From contig NZ_JAFBDR010000010.1 of the NCBI RefSeq assembly GCF_016908325.1, positions 62,001 through 126,000 on the forward strand: a DNA stretch of 64,000 bases, read 5' to 3'. Positions 8,496-17,587 of the stretch are shown here, one piece after another. Under the pieces are notes generated by a model. That model was not told where the DNA came from. It did no database searches and saw only the letters and a list, made by a program, of their open reading frames with translations. How positions within the stretch are numbered: position 1 is the first letter of the stretch; each line of letters begins with the position of its first letter. A program made the position numbers and the translations under genes. This stretch comes from Aquibacillus albus. Its GTDB lineage: Bacteria > Bacillota > Bacilli > Bacillales > Amphibacillaceae.

Positions 8496-9956
8496 TTATT
8501 CTGTAGCTTCGTCAAATTCTTCTCTGACAACATTGGACGGATTTTTTGGAGAGCCAAAAATAAGACTGATGACAATGACGGCAACAGCACATAAAATGAA
8601 ACCTGGTACTATTTCATATAAATCAAAAATTCCCCCTTCAAATTGCGTCCAACCAATTACCGTCAAAGCACCAACCACGATTCCGGCAATTGCCCCTCTT
8701 CTCGTTGTACCTTTCCAAAATAAGCTCAAAATGATTACCGGGCCGAAAGCAGAACCAAAACCCGCCCAAGCATATCCGACTAAATCCAAGACTCTACTCT
8801 CAGGATCTTGAGCAATGATAATAGCAATAATTGCAATCGTAATCACTGCTATACGTCCAACCCAGACTAATTCATTTTGAGTTGCATTTTTTCTAATAAT
8901 CCCTTTGTAAAAATCCTCGGCAACAGCACTTGAGGAAACAAGTAATTGAGAATCAATCGTACTCATAATTGCTGATAAAATGGCAGCTAAAAAAATCCCT
9001 GCTATCCATGGATTAAAGAGCTCTTGGGTGAACGCGATAAACACGGTTTCTGGATTTTCTAATGGAGCATCTGCATAATAAGCAATACCTGCAAACCCTG
9101 TAAAAATCGCACCATATAAAGCAAATACCATCCATGACATCCCAACAAACCTAGCTTTCGGTATTTCATTTGCCGATTTCACAGCCATAAATCTCGTTAT
9201 AATATGAGGTTGTCCAAAGTAACCTAAACCCCACGCTAACAATGAAACAATTCCTATTGTTGTTGTATCGGCAAACACATCAAGGTAACTCGAATCAATG
9301 TTCCCGACACTATTAACAACTTCATTCCAGCCACCTACCACATTGATTGCAATAATCGGTACGATAATTAACGCTAAAAACATTAATATCCCCTGAAAAA
9401 AGTCCGTCCAACTCACTGCCAAAAATCCACCTAAAAACGTATAGGAAATAATTACGATTGCACCAATCCATAACGAAGCTTGGTAGCTGAAACCAAAGGA
9501 TTGCTCAAATAAAATAGCACCTCCAACAAGCCCTGCTGATGTATAAAAGGTATAGAAAATCAAGATAACAAAAGCCGATATCACACGTAGTATTCTTGAC
9601 TTGTCATGAAAACGGTTTTCTAGAAAATCTGGAATGGTAATCGAGTCTTTGGCAACTTCTGTATAAGTTCTTAACCGTTTAGCAACAAACTGCCAATTCA
9701 AATAAGCCCCCACAGCTAAACCAATCGCAATCCAAATTTGATTCATCCCACCTGCGTACAAGGCTCCAGGTAAACCAAGCAAAAGCCAGCTGCTCATATC
9801 GGAAGCTCCCGCACTTAAAGCCGCAACACTTCCACCTAAATTTCGTCCACCTAACACATAATCAGAGAGATTTTTCGTTAAACGATAAGCAATAATTCCA
9901 ATTACTAGCATCCCTACTAAATAGACAATAAACGTAACTAGAGTAGCAATATTCAT
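8496..9956 (-). CDS. putP: Sodium/proline symporter, SSS family
   Basis: Sodium-driven uptake of proline, for nutrition or osmoprotection, in the cytoplasmic membrane. The 486 residues form about 13 TM helices. PutP/OpuE signatures are visible: GGRNLGG near residue 36, SAGASDMSSWLLLGLPGA in TM2, WAFGYFGQPH-like WGLGYFGQPHI, and MSTIDSQLLVSSS in TM9. The ATG follows AGAGG and lies three bases after a tiny membrane-protein gene, with which it is surely co-transcribed. Other SSS substrates are possible, but the proline group is the best match. Confidence 0.93.
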   Translation of the reverse strand: MNIATLVTFIVYLVGMLVIGIIAYRLTKNLSDYVLGGRNLGGSVAALSAGASDMSSWLLLGLPGALYAGGMNQIWIAIGLAVGAYLNWQFVAKRLRTYTEVAKDSITIPDFLENRFHDKSRILRVISAFVILIFYTFYTSAGLVGGAILFEQSFGFSYQASLWIGAIVIISYTFLGGFLAVSWTDFFQGILMFLALIIVPIIAINVVGGWNEVVNSVGNIDSSYLDVFADTTTIGIVSLLAWGLGYFGQPHIITRFMAVKSANEIPKARFVGMSWMVFALYGAIFTGFAGIAYYADAPLENPETVFIAFTQELFNPWIAGIFLAAILSAIMSTIDSQLLVSSSAVAEDFYKGIIRKNATQNELVWVGRIAVITIAIIAIIIAQDPESRVLDLVGYAWAGFGSAFGPVIILSLFWKGTTRRGAIAGIVVGALTVIGWTQFEGGIFDLYEIVPGFILCAVAVIVISLIFGSPKNPSNVVREEFDEATE

Positions 9957-9959
9957 CCT

Positions 9960-10067
9960 CTATTCCCCTCTTCCTGTAAAGAAAGTAATTAGCGATAGTA
10001 CGACAACAGATAACATTGGAATTAATAACCAACCCCAAGTTGCTGAAGTCAAAGTTTCCTGTACCAT
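9960..10067 (-). CDS. Small membrane partner of the symporter (35 aa)
   Basis: A 35-residue frame reading MVQETLTSATWGWLL at its start, then one hydrophobic helix and a short charged end (GRGE). It has an excellent ribosome binding site (GAGGTGG) and ends three bases before the symporter start. Single-helix proteins encoded directly before SSS-type and NSS-type transporters are known as symporter small accessory proteins; position and shape fit that group. It probably supports assembly or activity of the symporter. Confidence 0.78.
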   Translation of the reverse strand: MVQETLTSATWGWLLIPMLSVVVLSLITFFTGRGE

Positions 10068-10136
10068 AAAAACACCACCTCATTTGGTTATGTAGATATA
10101 GTAGTCCCCATCAACTTTCTTTATATTCGAGAAAAA

Positions 10137-10172
10137 CGGGGACAGGCTGGAGTTAATCCAAGCCTGTCCCCG
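10137..10172 (-). terminator. Terminator of the hydrolase gene
   Basis: CGGGGACAGGCT pairs with AGCCTGTCCCCG and, read on the minus strand, is followed by TTTTTCTC. It lies just after the hydrolase stop codon. It uses the window's GGGGACAGG palindrome motif. Confidence 0.75.
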
Positions 10173-10177
10173 CGTAC

Positions 10178-11032
10178 CTACACATGATTAATTTGTCTCC
10201 AGGTGCGAACCAATCCATCAACAATTGGTTCCATGACATCCTGATCCTTAAAATATCCTGAGTGACTTAAAGGATTCCAACTCGTTAATAATCCGCCGAC
10301 ATTAACGGCTTTGTCTTCACTCACAGATTTATAATAATTTTCATTTAAATCTTTTAATGGAAAGCCTAAGACATCATCTTTGTTATAAAAATTAATCCAT
10401 TCCCCCTTCAAACCAGGATAGTAATATTGAAGTTTACTAGACGGAATATGGATAGGGCGATCAAAGTTGTGATAACGTAAACTCCATAGCGGCAGTGTCG
10501 TTCCCATTGTATAAAATAAGGTTAAGGTATCTCCCTTTTCTAATGGCGATGCTTTGTTAACAACGCAAATGACATCCTTTTGTTTGTGTTGTAAATCGTA
10601 AAAATAGTTACTTGCAATAACAGAACCTAAACTATGTGAAATGACACATAATGGAGCATTATTTCCAGCTTTTGTTGAGAGAATGTTAAGGCCTTCGCCT
10701 ATTTTTTCATGTACTCTTTCATAATTATGCTTCCCTTCTCCCACAGGCTGATAAGCAATAGCATCTCCTAAATAGTGAATGAGGAATTTTCGGAGTTTTT
10801 GATAATGTAAATGGTTGGCACTAACTGTTTTGCTAAATAAACTTTCCTCTCTATCTGCAAAAACTGTTGCCCACTGGATTGGTTGAATAATAAGGTATGC
10901 GGAAGGGGATTCAACTAGATGATCTATTTTTTCGGAAAATTTACTTCGAATCACATCAATATATTTCTCAGCAAAACCTTCCTTTTGATTCCCCATCCCA
11001 TGAACAATTGCTACAGCTAGCTTTTTAAACAT
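10178..11032 (-). CDS. Lipase-like alpha/beta hydrolase
   Basis: A cytoplasmic hydrolase of 284 residues starting MFKKLAVAIVHGMGN. The HGMG segment gives an oxyanion loop, ISHSLGS is the GxSxG-type nucleophile elbow, and a late His (LSHSGYF) could complete the triad. I chose the ATG at 11032, behind GGGGGAGGG; the 15 extra residues of the longer frame are encoded by a GGGACAGG palindrome and are not protein sequence. The substrate is unknown. It is followed by its own terminator. Confidence 0.8.
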   Translation of the reverse strand: MFKKLAVAIVHGMGNQKEGFAEKYIDVIRSKFSEKIDHLVESPSAYLIIQPIQWATVFADREESLFSKTVSANHLHYQKLRKFLIHYLGDAIAYQPVGEGKHNYERVHEKIGEGLNILSTKAGNNAPLCVISHSLGSVIASNYFYDLQHKQKDVICVVNKASPLEKGDTLTLFYTMGTTLPLWSLRYHNFDRPIHIPSSKLQYYYPGLKGEWINFYNKDDVLGFPLKDLNENYYKSVSEDKAVNVGGLLTSWNPLSHSGYFKDQDVMEPIVDGLVRTWRQINHV

Positions 11033-11048
11033 CGCCCTCCCCCTTTTA

Positions 11049-11075
11049 GGGACACAGGGACAGGTCCCGTGTCCC
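11049..11075. repeat. GGGACAC...GTGTCCC palindrome
   Basis: A near-perfect hairpin (GGGACACAGGGAC / GTCCCGTGTCCC) between the hydrolase and bshB2. It is a member of the dispersed palindrome family and may end the bshB2 transcript. Confidence 0.7.
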
Positions 11076-11094
11076 ACTTATTTAGTTAATTTCT

Positions 11095-11802
11095 TTAATA
11101 TTGGTCCAATGACTCCATCTCACCATGATACGGTGGATGGGCATTAATAAAATATTCGTACTCCGAAAACTTTTTCAAGCTTTTTCCATCCCGCATCCAT
11201 ACCCAGTCGTCCATTTCTGATTGAGTTTTATGTGCGCGAAATGCTAGTAGCTTGTAGTAAAGATATTCTTTCACATGAACCTTGGTCATTTGTTGAGGTA
11301 AAAGGCCATATTGGCGTGGATTTTTTGCGGCATTACTGCCAGATACATAAAATAAGTTAGCCTTCGACGGTGAAACTCCACACTTTTGATACATTTGAAA
11401 CGCTTGGGTTGTTGCGAGTCCAATTGCACAGTGATCAGGGTGTCCGCCGAGCGTTTCATGAAACGTTACAACCGCATCTGGTTTTATTTCAATCATTTGT
11501 TCGAACACAGCCTGTGTTAACGTTTCCGAAGGTTGAATTTCTAATAATTTGTCACGGTACCCTAAGAACCTTAACTCCTTAATCTGTAGCACTTTACATG
11601 CATTGTTTAGTTCCTGTTCACGGATAGTAGGAATGTCTTCACGTGTTGCAATCGGCGGAACCCCCATCCGTCGCCCCATTTCCCCTTTTGTTGCACAAAC
11701 CAACACAACACGGTGACCTTCATGTCCGTGTTTTGCCATCGTACCGCCACAAATAAAGGTTTCATCATCTGGGTGTGCAAATACTGCCATAATCGTTGCC
11801 AT
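11095..11802 (-). CDS. bshB2: Bacillithiol biosynthesis deacetylase BshB2
   Basis: Zinc-dependent deacetylase of the LmbE/PIG-L family that removes acetyl from GlcNAc-malate (or a bacillithiol conjugate) in making the low-molecular-weight thiol bacillithiol. The 235 residues show the metal motif AHPDDE near the N-terminus, then CATKGEMGRR and the distal GHPDH. The ATG at 11802 is well placed behind AGAAGGG; the ATG nine bases earlier sits too close to it. It follows yojF, the usual partner of bshB2 in Bacillus. Confidence 0.9.
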   Translation of the reverse strand: MATIMAVFAHPDDETFICGGTMAKHGHEGHRVVLVCATKGEMGRRMGVPPIATREDIPTIREQELNNACKVLQIKELRFLGYRDKLLEIQPSETLTQAVFEQMIEIKPDAVVTFHETLGGHPDHCAIGLATTQAFQMYQKCGVSPSKANLFYVSGSNAAKNPRQYGLLPQQMTKVHVKEYLYYKLLAFRAHKTQSEMDDWVWMRDGKSLKKFSEYEYFINAHPPYHGEMESLDQY

Positions 11803-11828
11803 TCGAAGCATCCCTTCTACTCTAAAAA

Positions 11829-12140
11829 TTAAATTGGAAACGGCTGAGAACTTATTTCCAATGTACGAGCGAGCCGATCGTGTTCATCGTAACCGGTGAC
11901 TACCACCAGGTCATCAGCAATGTGCATATGAGTCAAATGATCGACATGAATGATTGACTCCTGTTGGTCCAGTTCCAAAAAGACACGAAAGGCTTGTTCA
12001 CCTTTTACATGCACGCGCTCTAAACAAGCTTTGCCGTTCCGAAAATAACCACCTGGATTTATCTCCATGTGGATATATATGTTCGTCCCAACCCAATGTT
12101 GAAGTTTTTTCAACAACAATTCCGAGGAAATATTTTCCAA
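11829..12140 (-). CDS. yojF: YojF family protein (DUF1806)
   Basis: A 103-residue cytoplasmic protein of the DUF1806 family, which is found beside bshB2 in Bacillus. Matching features are the NIYIHMEINPGGYF stretch, the RVFLELDQQ core and the VVTGYDEHDRLARTLEIS end. Its biochemical role is not established. Translation appears to begin at a TTG seven bases after GGAGGGG. Expression with bshB2 (26 bases downstream) suggests a link to bacillithiol metabolism. Confidence 0.85.
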   Translation of the reverse strand: MENISSELLLKKLQHWVGTNIYIHMEINPGGYFRNGKACLERVHVKGEQAFRVFLELDQQESIIHVDHLTHMHIADDLVVVTGYDEHDRLARTLEISSQPFPI

Positions 12141-12218
12141 AGTTCACCCCTCCTCCATTCGAGACGTACAATTTCTCTATCCATTTATTATACTCGCATG
12201 TAACCCCTTCCAACAAGC

Positions 12219-12285
12219 GGGACGCAGGGACAGGTCCCTTGTCCCGCATTACGTTTATGGGACAAGGGACCTGTCCCTGCGTCCC
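12219..12285. repeat. Two hairpins that are exact inverted copies
   Basis: The 27-base palindromic element at 12219-12245 is repeated in exact reverse complement at 12259-12285, so each half folds alone and the two can also pair. It is of the GGGACAGG type and lies upstream of yojF, away from any gene end on the plus strand. Confidence 0.85.
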
Positions 12286-12398
12286 ATCCCTGCTTCCCAG
12301 AATAATTTTTATTTATTTGGTTTTAAACTATTGTAATCGCTTACATTTTGTTTTATAATAAGAATCAAGATAATAATTTAGGTTAGAAGGTGAAAATA

Positions 12399-12605
12399 AT
12401 GAATTTTTACGAAAAGTTACCTAATGATATGTTAATGGAATTTTATAAAGAAGTTAATAAGAAAATTAAAAAAGGTGAAAACACGAAAACGATGTATTAC
12501 GAATTAGGTTTAATCATCTCTGTTATTAATCGAAGAGGTATTCTTATCGAAAAGCCTAGTGTTTGTCAACAAGTTGCATCCAAGCAATCAACAATTAGTG
12601 CTTAA
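12399..12605 (+). CDS. Small hypothetical protein (68 aa)
   Basis: Begins MNFYEKLPNDML eight bases after AGAAGG; the GTG at 12390 is too close to that site. It is small and basic in the middle (KKIKKGENTKT), without TM helix or Cys motif. A strong terminator follows, so it is a real monocistronic gene. I do not recognise the family; the shape (two short helices) resembles small Bacillus regulatory inhibitors such as Sda, but the residues do not match. Confidence 0.7.
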   Translation: MNFYEKLPNDMLMEFYKEVNKKIKKGENTKTMYYELGLIISVINRRGILIEKPSVCQQVASKQSTISA

Positions 12606-12641
12606 TACATAAAATAGTACCAGACATAAGTAAGAGTACAG

Positions 12642-12676
12642 GCACCACAAAAGCGTCTTTTTGTGGTGCTTTTTGC
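12642..12676 (+). terminator. Terminator of the 68-aa gene
   Basis: GCACCACAAAA pairs with TTTTGTGGTGC and is followed by TTTTTG. Confidence 0.88.
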
Positions 12677-12737
12677 CTGTCTCCGCATAACTTTAATCGA
12701 TGTCAACCGCAACAACCAGCGCTGAAACATTTCATAC

Positions 12738-12784
12738 GAAAAAGGTGCGAAGCCAAAGTGTTCGATTTGCCTCGCATCTTTTTC
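12738..12784 (-). terminator. Terminator of the SGNH hydrolase gene
   Basis: On the minus strand GAAAAAGATGCGAGGC pairs with GCTTCGCACCTTTTTC (two mismatches), directly after the stop codon. Confidence 0.75.
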
Positions 12785-12786
12785 TT

Positions 12787-14085
12787 TTAATTTACGAAAG
12801 CTTTTCCACGATTTAATGGCTTTTCAAACATAGAAAGGTCAATAGAATCAGCTAGTTTTTCTAAACCACGATCATTCGGGTGTAAATGATCCCCGCTATC
12901 ATATTCCGGAAGAATCTTATCCGGACTAGAAGGATCCACAATCGCTTTGTCAAAATCAAAAAATCCATCAAATACATCATTGTTTCGTATCCATTTATTA
13001 ACTTCTTGTCGCGTCGCTTCTCCCTCATCCGTGTAATAATTTGAGTCGTCGGTAAAAGCATTAAATGGAGTCAATGTTGCAGCATAGATTCTTAATCCAC
13101 GGTCATGAGCCTTGCTTGCGATTTCTTTCATGCCAAAGATTATTTTATCCGCATCGAAAACATGTGGCTGATGACCAACATCATTAATTCCTTCATATAA
13201 AATAACATCGGTTACCCCAGTCTGAGAAAATACATCTCTATCCAACCTAGATAACGCTTTTTCACCAAATATCGGTGAATCTGCTAAAATTCTATTCCCA
13301 GTTATCCCCTGATTCAACACGGAAAAAGTTTGGTTACTTATTTCCTCATCAAGTCGCTCATTTAAAAAGTCAGTCCATCGGTGATTAGCGTTTACAGTAG
13401 ACATGTACCCATCTGTAATTGAATCCCCAAGCGCTACAATGACACGCGACTTCTTATTGGACTCTGTTTTTACATCAACGCCTGATAGCCAAAACCATGA
13501 GTTTACTGTTTCAGAAAATGCTTCTTCGTCATTGGATTCTGTATAATCACCTTCCTTCGAAATATACGTGGTTTGATAAGAGAACCAGTGCCAGGTAGCT
13601 GGTCCAGTTTCAGATGAAACATTCACGCTTACCGTTAAATCTTCTCCATCTGTCACCTGATACGGGATTGGGTCACTATGAATTTCTTCTCCAGGTGGTA
13701 TTGTTACGGATTGTTCTTGATCAAAAGTTAACGTTTTGTTTGTATCCGGTTTCATTTTAGCGCCTTCTTCAGTGTCCGCAACAGTTACTTTATGAAATGT
13801 TAGTGGTTCAGTTCCAAATGTGTTTGAAAATCGCAGGCTTATTTGCTTGCCTGATGCATTTGGATGTACAATCATGCGAATGGTTTGGCTATCAAATCCT
13901 TCATTTGAAATACCTCCATCGTGTGGTGCCATCGGACTTGCAGACCAAGCCCCAATCCATTGACCAGAGTTACTATTATCTTTTGCTTGAACAATAGATA
14001 ATCCAGTCAAAGCATCACTGGAACTGAAAATAATTCCAATTAGCAAAGGGATAACTAAAAATAACGTTAATCCTCTTTTTACCAC
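12787..14085 (-). CDS. Secreted SGNH/GDSL-type esterase
   Basis: An exported hydrolase, 432 residues, with a signal peptide (hydrophobic core 5-20, likely cleaved after IVQA). An N-terminal beta-rich domain (about 45-200: IGAWSASPMAP, RFSNTFGTEPL) precedes the SGNH domain: block I ALGDSITDGY (nucleophile Ser), block II Gly in NQGITGN, block III EGINDVG (Asn) and block V DHLHPND (Asp and His). Family members remove acyl groups from polysaccharides, such as pectin or xylan side groups. The GTG start lies eight bases after GGGAGG. It stands alone with its own terminator. Confidence 0.88.
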   Translation of the reverse strand: MVKRGLTLFLVIPLLIGIIFSSSDALTGLSIVQAKDNSNSGQWIGAWSASPMAPHDGGISNEGFDSQTIRMIVHPNASGKQISLRFSNTFGTEPLTFHKVTVADTEEGAKMKPDTNKTLTFDQEQSVTIPPGEEIHSDPIPYQVTDGEDLTVSVNVSSETGPATWHWFSYQTTYISKEGDYTESNDEEAFSETVNSWFWLSGVDVKTESNKKSRVIVALGDSITDGYMSTVNANHRWTDFLNERLDEEISNQTFSVLNQGITGNRILADSPIFGEKALSRLDRDVFSQTGVTDVILYEGINDVGHQPHVFDADKIIFGMKEIASKAHDRGLRIYAATLTPFNAFTDDSNYYTDEGEATRQEVNKWIRNNDVFDGFFDFDKAIVDPSSPDKILPEYDSGDHLHPNDRGLEKLADSIDLSMFEKPLNRGKAFVN

Positions 14086-14244
14086 ATTTCATTCCTCCCT
14101 AATAGTTTGTTTATTAGACAAACCAAGTTTAGCACTTAATCCTCTTATAAAACCATAGCTAAAACAACTCAATTACCAGACACTATTCTGGTATTTTCTA
14201 CAAAAGTCGAGATGGAAGACCAGGTCCCTCGTCCCATCCCCATA

Positions 14245-14293
14245 TAAAAAACTCCGACACTCGTTATAAGACAAGACGAATGTCGAAGTTTTC
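14245..14293 (-). terminator. Terminator of the nucleotidase gene
   Basis: On the minus strand AAAACTTCGACATTCGT pairs with ACGAGTGTCGGAGTTTTTT (two mismatches), ending in a T run. Confidence 0.8.
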
Positions 14294-14330
14294 TAATGTC
14301 CTCAGCATTTACATACACTTCTTTTTACAA

Positions 14331-16190
14331 TTAAGGAAGTATAATTTTTTGTCCAATGAAGATTTGATTTGGATTTGAAATGACATCTTTATTTGCATCA
14401 AATATTTTATTCCACTCCGCACCATTTCCATAGGCTGATAGAGCAATTGCCCATAATGTATCACCTGATTTCACTACATAAGTTGCTGCCTTACCTTTTT
14501 CCTCTTTGTTTTCTTTAGCTTCTTCTTTCTTTTCCTCCGATTTATTTGCTTGGTCATCCTTACCATTGTTACCTTCAGATGGAGCCTCTACTTGAGAAAT
14601 ACGTCCTTCAGCCTCGTATTTAATAGGCTCATCAAAGGATTTCACAAAATCTACAGTAGCATCCAAGTCATTAGGACCTTGTTCTTGATTTTGGCCGTAT
14701 TCGTTAATCATTTGGTCATTATCGTAGTACATATAGTTGTTCACTACTAATGTATAGGTTTCATTTTTCTTCATTTTTGAACCATCTGGCAGAAGAATAT
14801 TGACTACTTCTTGTGTTTCACCTTGCCAAGTATATTTCAAACCAGACACACTGTAATCTGGGCCATACTGCTCACTGATTTGAAGATTCAAAATCTCTTC
14901 AATTTGAGTACCAGTAAATTCTGCTTTTATCAGCGTATTTCCAAATGGTTGTACATCAAATAAGTCACCAAACGTGATGTCACCCGCTGAGATATCATCA
15001 CGAATTCCCCCACCATTCATGAATGCAAAATCAGCATTCATCGCTTCTTTCATACCATCCGCAATAAGGTTTCCTAACGCATTATCTCCAACTTCACCAC
15101 GGATTCCATATCCACCTTCAAGGTCAATAGCTGCTTCTCCAACCACTTCTGACTTCAATTCCGCTACTTTTGCTTCATATGTATCAAGGATAGCTGATAC
15201 ATTTTCATCGGCTTCAATTTCTTCCTTATCTGCAATTACAATTTCGGCTGATTTTTTAACAATATCACCTGTTGCGGGATCAATCTCTAAATCAATTGCA
15301 CCAAAAGCTTCACCATATTCGTAAGCTTGTACAATTAGCTTGTCATCAACATAACCGTTAAGCTTTACGTGATTATGCGCAGCAATAATGACATCCACTT
15401 CATCATCAACACCATTGGCAATATCTGCTGCATCGCCTGTAATAACATCACCTTCTTGATAACCAGGGTTATGTGCTAAAACGATAATTGATTTTACTCC
15501 CTGCTCCTTCAATTCTGGAACATATTGATTGATCGCTTCCGTTTCATCCGTAATTTCCAGATTTTCATTTCCTGTTTGAACAATCATATTTGGTGTTTCA
15601 GTAGTTGCCACACCAATAAAACCAATTTTTTGTCCAGCAATTTCCTGTACAAAATAAGGATCTAGCATTAATTCTTTTGAATCTTTGTATTGAACGTTAG
15701 CAGCCACGACAGGAAAATCCATGCCATCGTATCCCGGTGTACCTTCTGGATGCTCTCCACCGTTGACCATACGAAGCATTTCGTCTATACCTTCGTCAAA
15801 CTCATGGTTTCCTACTGTACCTACATCAAAGCCAATTTCCTCCATAATTTCTACTGTTGGCTCATCTTGGAACAGGGCCGAAACGAGTGGACTTCCACCA
15901 ATCATATCTCCAGAATGAACAATTAATGTATTTTCATTCTGTGCTTCATACTGCTTTAAGTATGCTGCCAAATAGTTCATTGGACCCGTTAATTCCTCTT
16001 CTCCGTCCCCGTCTTGATCTTCATACTCTGCCTCATTGTCGATTCTTCCGTGCAAGTCATTTACACTTAGAAGTTGTACCTTAATGTTGGCTTCGTTCGT
16101 TTCCTCCGCTAGTACATGTGATGGTGAAAACAAACCAAATAATAATGCAAATGAAAATAATAGATTAAAACTTACTCGTATTTTTCTCAC
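14331..16190 (-). CDS. Secreted 5'-nucleotidase/2',3'-cyclic phosphodiesterase with LysM domain
   Basis: An exported enzyme that dephosphorylates nucleotides outside the cell. After a signal peptide (hydrophobic core, ends SHVLAEE) comes a metallophosphatase domain: SVNDLHG, VHSGDMIGG, VGNHEFDEG and IIAAHNHV hold the two-metal ligands. A 5'-nucleotidase C-terminal domain follows (GNLIADGM, MNGGGIRDDI, VQPFGNTL). An acidic/lysine-rich linker leads to one LysM repeat (VVKSGDTLWAIA to IFIGQKIILP), which should hold the enzyme on peptidoglycan. I chose the GTG at 16190, behind GGGGGA, over the ATG at 16217, which lacks a ribosome binding site. Gene fusion of nucleotidase and LysM is uncommon compared with LPXTG anchoring. 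Confidence 0.92.
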   Translation of the reverse strand: MRKIRVSFNLLFSFALLFGLFSPSHVLAEETNEANIKVQLLSVNDLHGRIDNEAEYEDQDGDGEEELTGPMNYLAAYLKQYEAQNENTLIVHSGDMIGGSPLVSALFQDEPTVEIMEEIGFDVGTVGNHEFDEGIDEMLRMVNGGEHPEGTPGYDGMDFPVVAANVQYKDSKELMLDPYFVQEIAGQKIGFIGVATTETPNMIVQTGNENLEITDETEAINQYVPELKEQGVKSIIVLAHNPGYQEGDVITGDAADIANGVDDEVDVIIAAHNHVKLNGYVDDKLIVQAYEYGEAFGAIDLEIDPATGDIVKKSAEIVIADKEEIEADENVSAILDTYEAKVAELKSEVVGEAAIDLEGGYGIRGEVGDNALGNLIADGMKEAMNADFAFMNGGGIRDDISAGDITFGDLFDVQPFGNTLIKAEFTGTQIEEILNLQISEQYGPDYSVSGLKYTWQGETQEVVNILLPDGSKMKKNETYTLVVNNYMYYDNDQMINEYGQNQEQGPNDLDATVDFVKSFDEPIKYEAEGRISQVEAPSEGNNGKDDQANKSEEKKEEAKENKEEKGKAATYVVKSGDTLWAIALSAYGNGAEWNKIFDANKDVISNPNQIFIGQKIILP

Positions 16191-16726
16191 GACTTTTCCC
16201 CCAACCTTTTCTATCATTTTTTTACTCTTTTATTCTAGCATTTATTTGTAAATAAATTGTAAATAAATGATAAAATTTGGGTAAAAAGGATAACATTACT
16301 AAAAATTGAGTAGGCGTTAAGAGACAGCCTTAAATGAACCTGTCTCGTGTTTAAAAATCATGATTATTTGTCCAGGGAGGGTTTTTGGGACTAGGAACCT
16401 CCCATAGGGGCAGTTTAATGATATATACAGTACATATAAAACCTATATTATTAGGCAATCTAAATACGTAAATTTACATAGAGAGGTGTGCAGATATATT
16501 TAGATAGTTCATTCATTTTATGGAATTCAAATGTAATGAGGAGATTTGAAATGATGATATATATAGAATGGCGCAAATATTATGATTGATCATATTGGAT
16601 GGAACAGCCACCACTAGCACTTGATGATGTAACATTTAATACTGGGGAAAATCGTCCAGGTTTGGCTAATGAATATATTCCCGGGACATGGTTCCTGTCC
16701 CAGGACATTGTGTCTGTCCGAAGCCA
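16191..16726. other. Long intergenic region with hairpins and a possible gene remnant
   Basis: About 530 bases without a credible gene. A GAGACAG/CTGTCTC hairpin lies at 16321-16346 and an imperfect GGGAGG/CCTCCC hairpin at about 16375-16409. At 16599-16700 the plus strand keeps an open frame reading LDDVTFNTGENRPGLANEY, whose composition looks protein-like although it has no start signal; it may be a remnant. A GGGACATGG palindrome (16683-16702) cuts into it. Confidence 0.45.
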
Positions 16727-17587
16727 CTATAAAGCAGCTTCTCCTGCCAATAGTAAACAGCCTGTAATACCAGCATCATCTCCTAATCCTGGATCAACAA
16801 TATATTGACTTAGCTCTGGTGTTTCCACGTAGTTATTCATTTGTTTACTAAATGCCTCACGAATTAGTGGGAATAACTGTTTTTGTTTCATCACACCACC
16901 GCCCAAGATGATTTTCTCAGACCTTAGAATTAACGTGTAATCTACCAATGCTTGTGCCAAGTAATAGGCTTGAATTTCCCAAACTTTGTCCTCACTTGCT
17001 AGCTCGTGACCTTTTTTGTTATATCTACCTTCAATAGCTGGACCAGAAGCTAGACCTTCTAAACAGCCTTCATGATATGGACAAGCACCTTTATAATTGT
17101 CCTCCGGGTGTTTACGAATGAGTAAATGTCCCATTTCCGGATGACCAAAACCCTCAAGTATATTTCCATCTACAACAGCTCCACCGCCAATACCGGTTCC
17201 TACTGTTAAATAAAGACAACTATTGCTACCTTGCGCACTCCCTTTTTTATACTCACCAAAAGCTGCTGCGTTTACGTCTGTTGTCCATGCAACTGGAACT
17301 TGATAACGTTCTTTAATACTCCCCAAAAAATCAAAGTAATTCCAGCCCTTTTTTGGTGTTGTTGTAACAAAACCATAAGTATCAGAATCTTTGTTCACAT
17401 CAATCGGACCAAATGATCCAATCCCAATCGACGTTAAGCTATAAGCATCAAAAAACTTATATACTTCCTCCATCGTTTCCTCTGGGATTGTGGTTGGAAT
17501 ACTAACTCTTTCTACAATTTCAAACTTATCATTACTTACTGCACAAACAAATTTTGTGCCACCAGCTTCAATTGCTCCGTAATACAT
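16727..17587 (-). CDS. ROK-family fructokinase
   Basis: ATP-dependent phosphorylation of fructose (possibly mannose) in the cytoplasm. The 286-residue protein begins MYYGAIEAGGTKFVCAV, the ATP-binding motif of the YdhR/GmuE type. It continues with TDVNAAAFGEY, LTVGTGIGGGAVV (catalytic region) and a zinc-type motif HPEDNYKGACPYHEGCLEG. The ATG at 17587 follows AGGAGGGG; the seven extra residues upstream are not needed. No sugar transporter or regulator adjoins it, so it may serve several sugar pathways. Confidence 0.88.
   Translation of the reverse strand: MYYGAIEAGGTKFVCAVSNDKFEIVERVSIPTTIPEETMEEVYKFFDAYSLTSIGIGSFGPIDVNKDSDTYGFVTTTPKKGWNYFDFLGSIKERYQVPVAWTTDVNAAAFGEYKKGSAQGSNSCLYLTVGTGIGGGAVVDGNILEGFGHPEMGHLLIRKHPEDNYKGACPYHEGCLEGLASGPAIEGRYNKKGHELASEDKVWEIQAYYLAQALVDYTLILRSEKIILGGGVMKQKQLFPLIREAFSKQMNNYVETPELSQYIVDPGLGDDAGITGCLLLAGEAAL

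Noticed and set aside
10178-11077. Longer start of the hydrolase
   Set aside because: The extra residues come from a GGGACAGG palindrome; the ATG at 11032 has the ribosome binding site.
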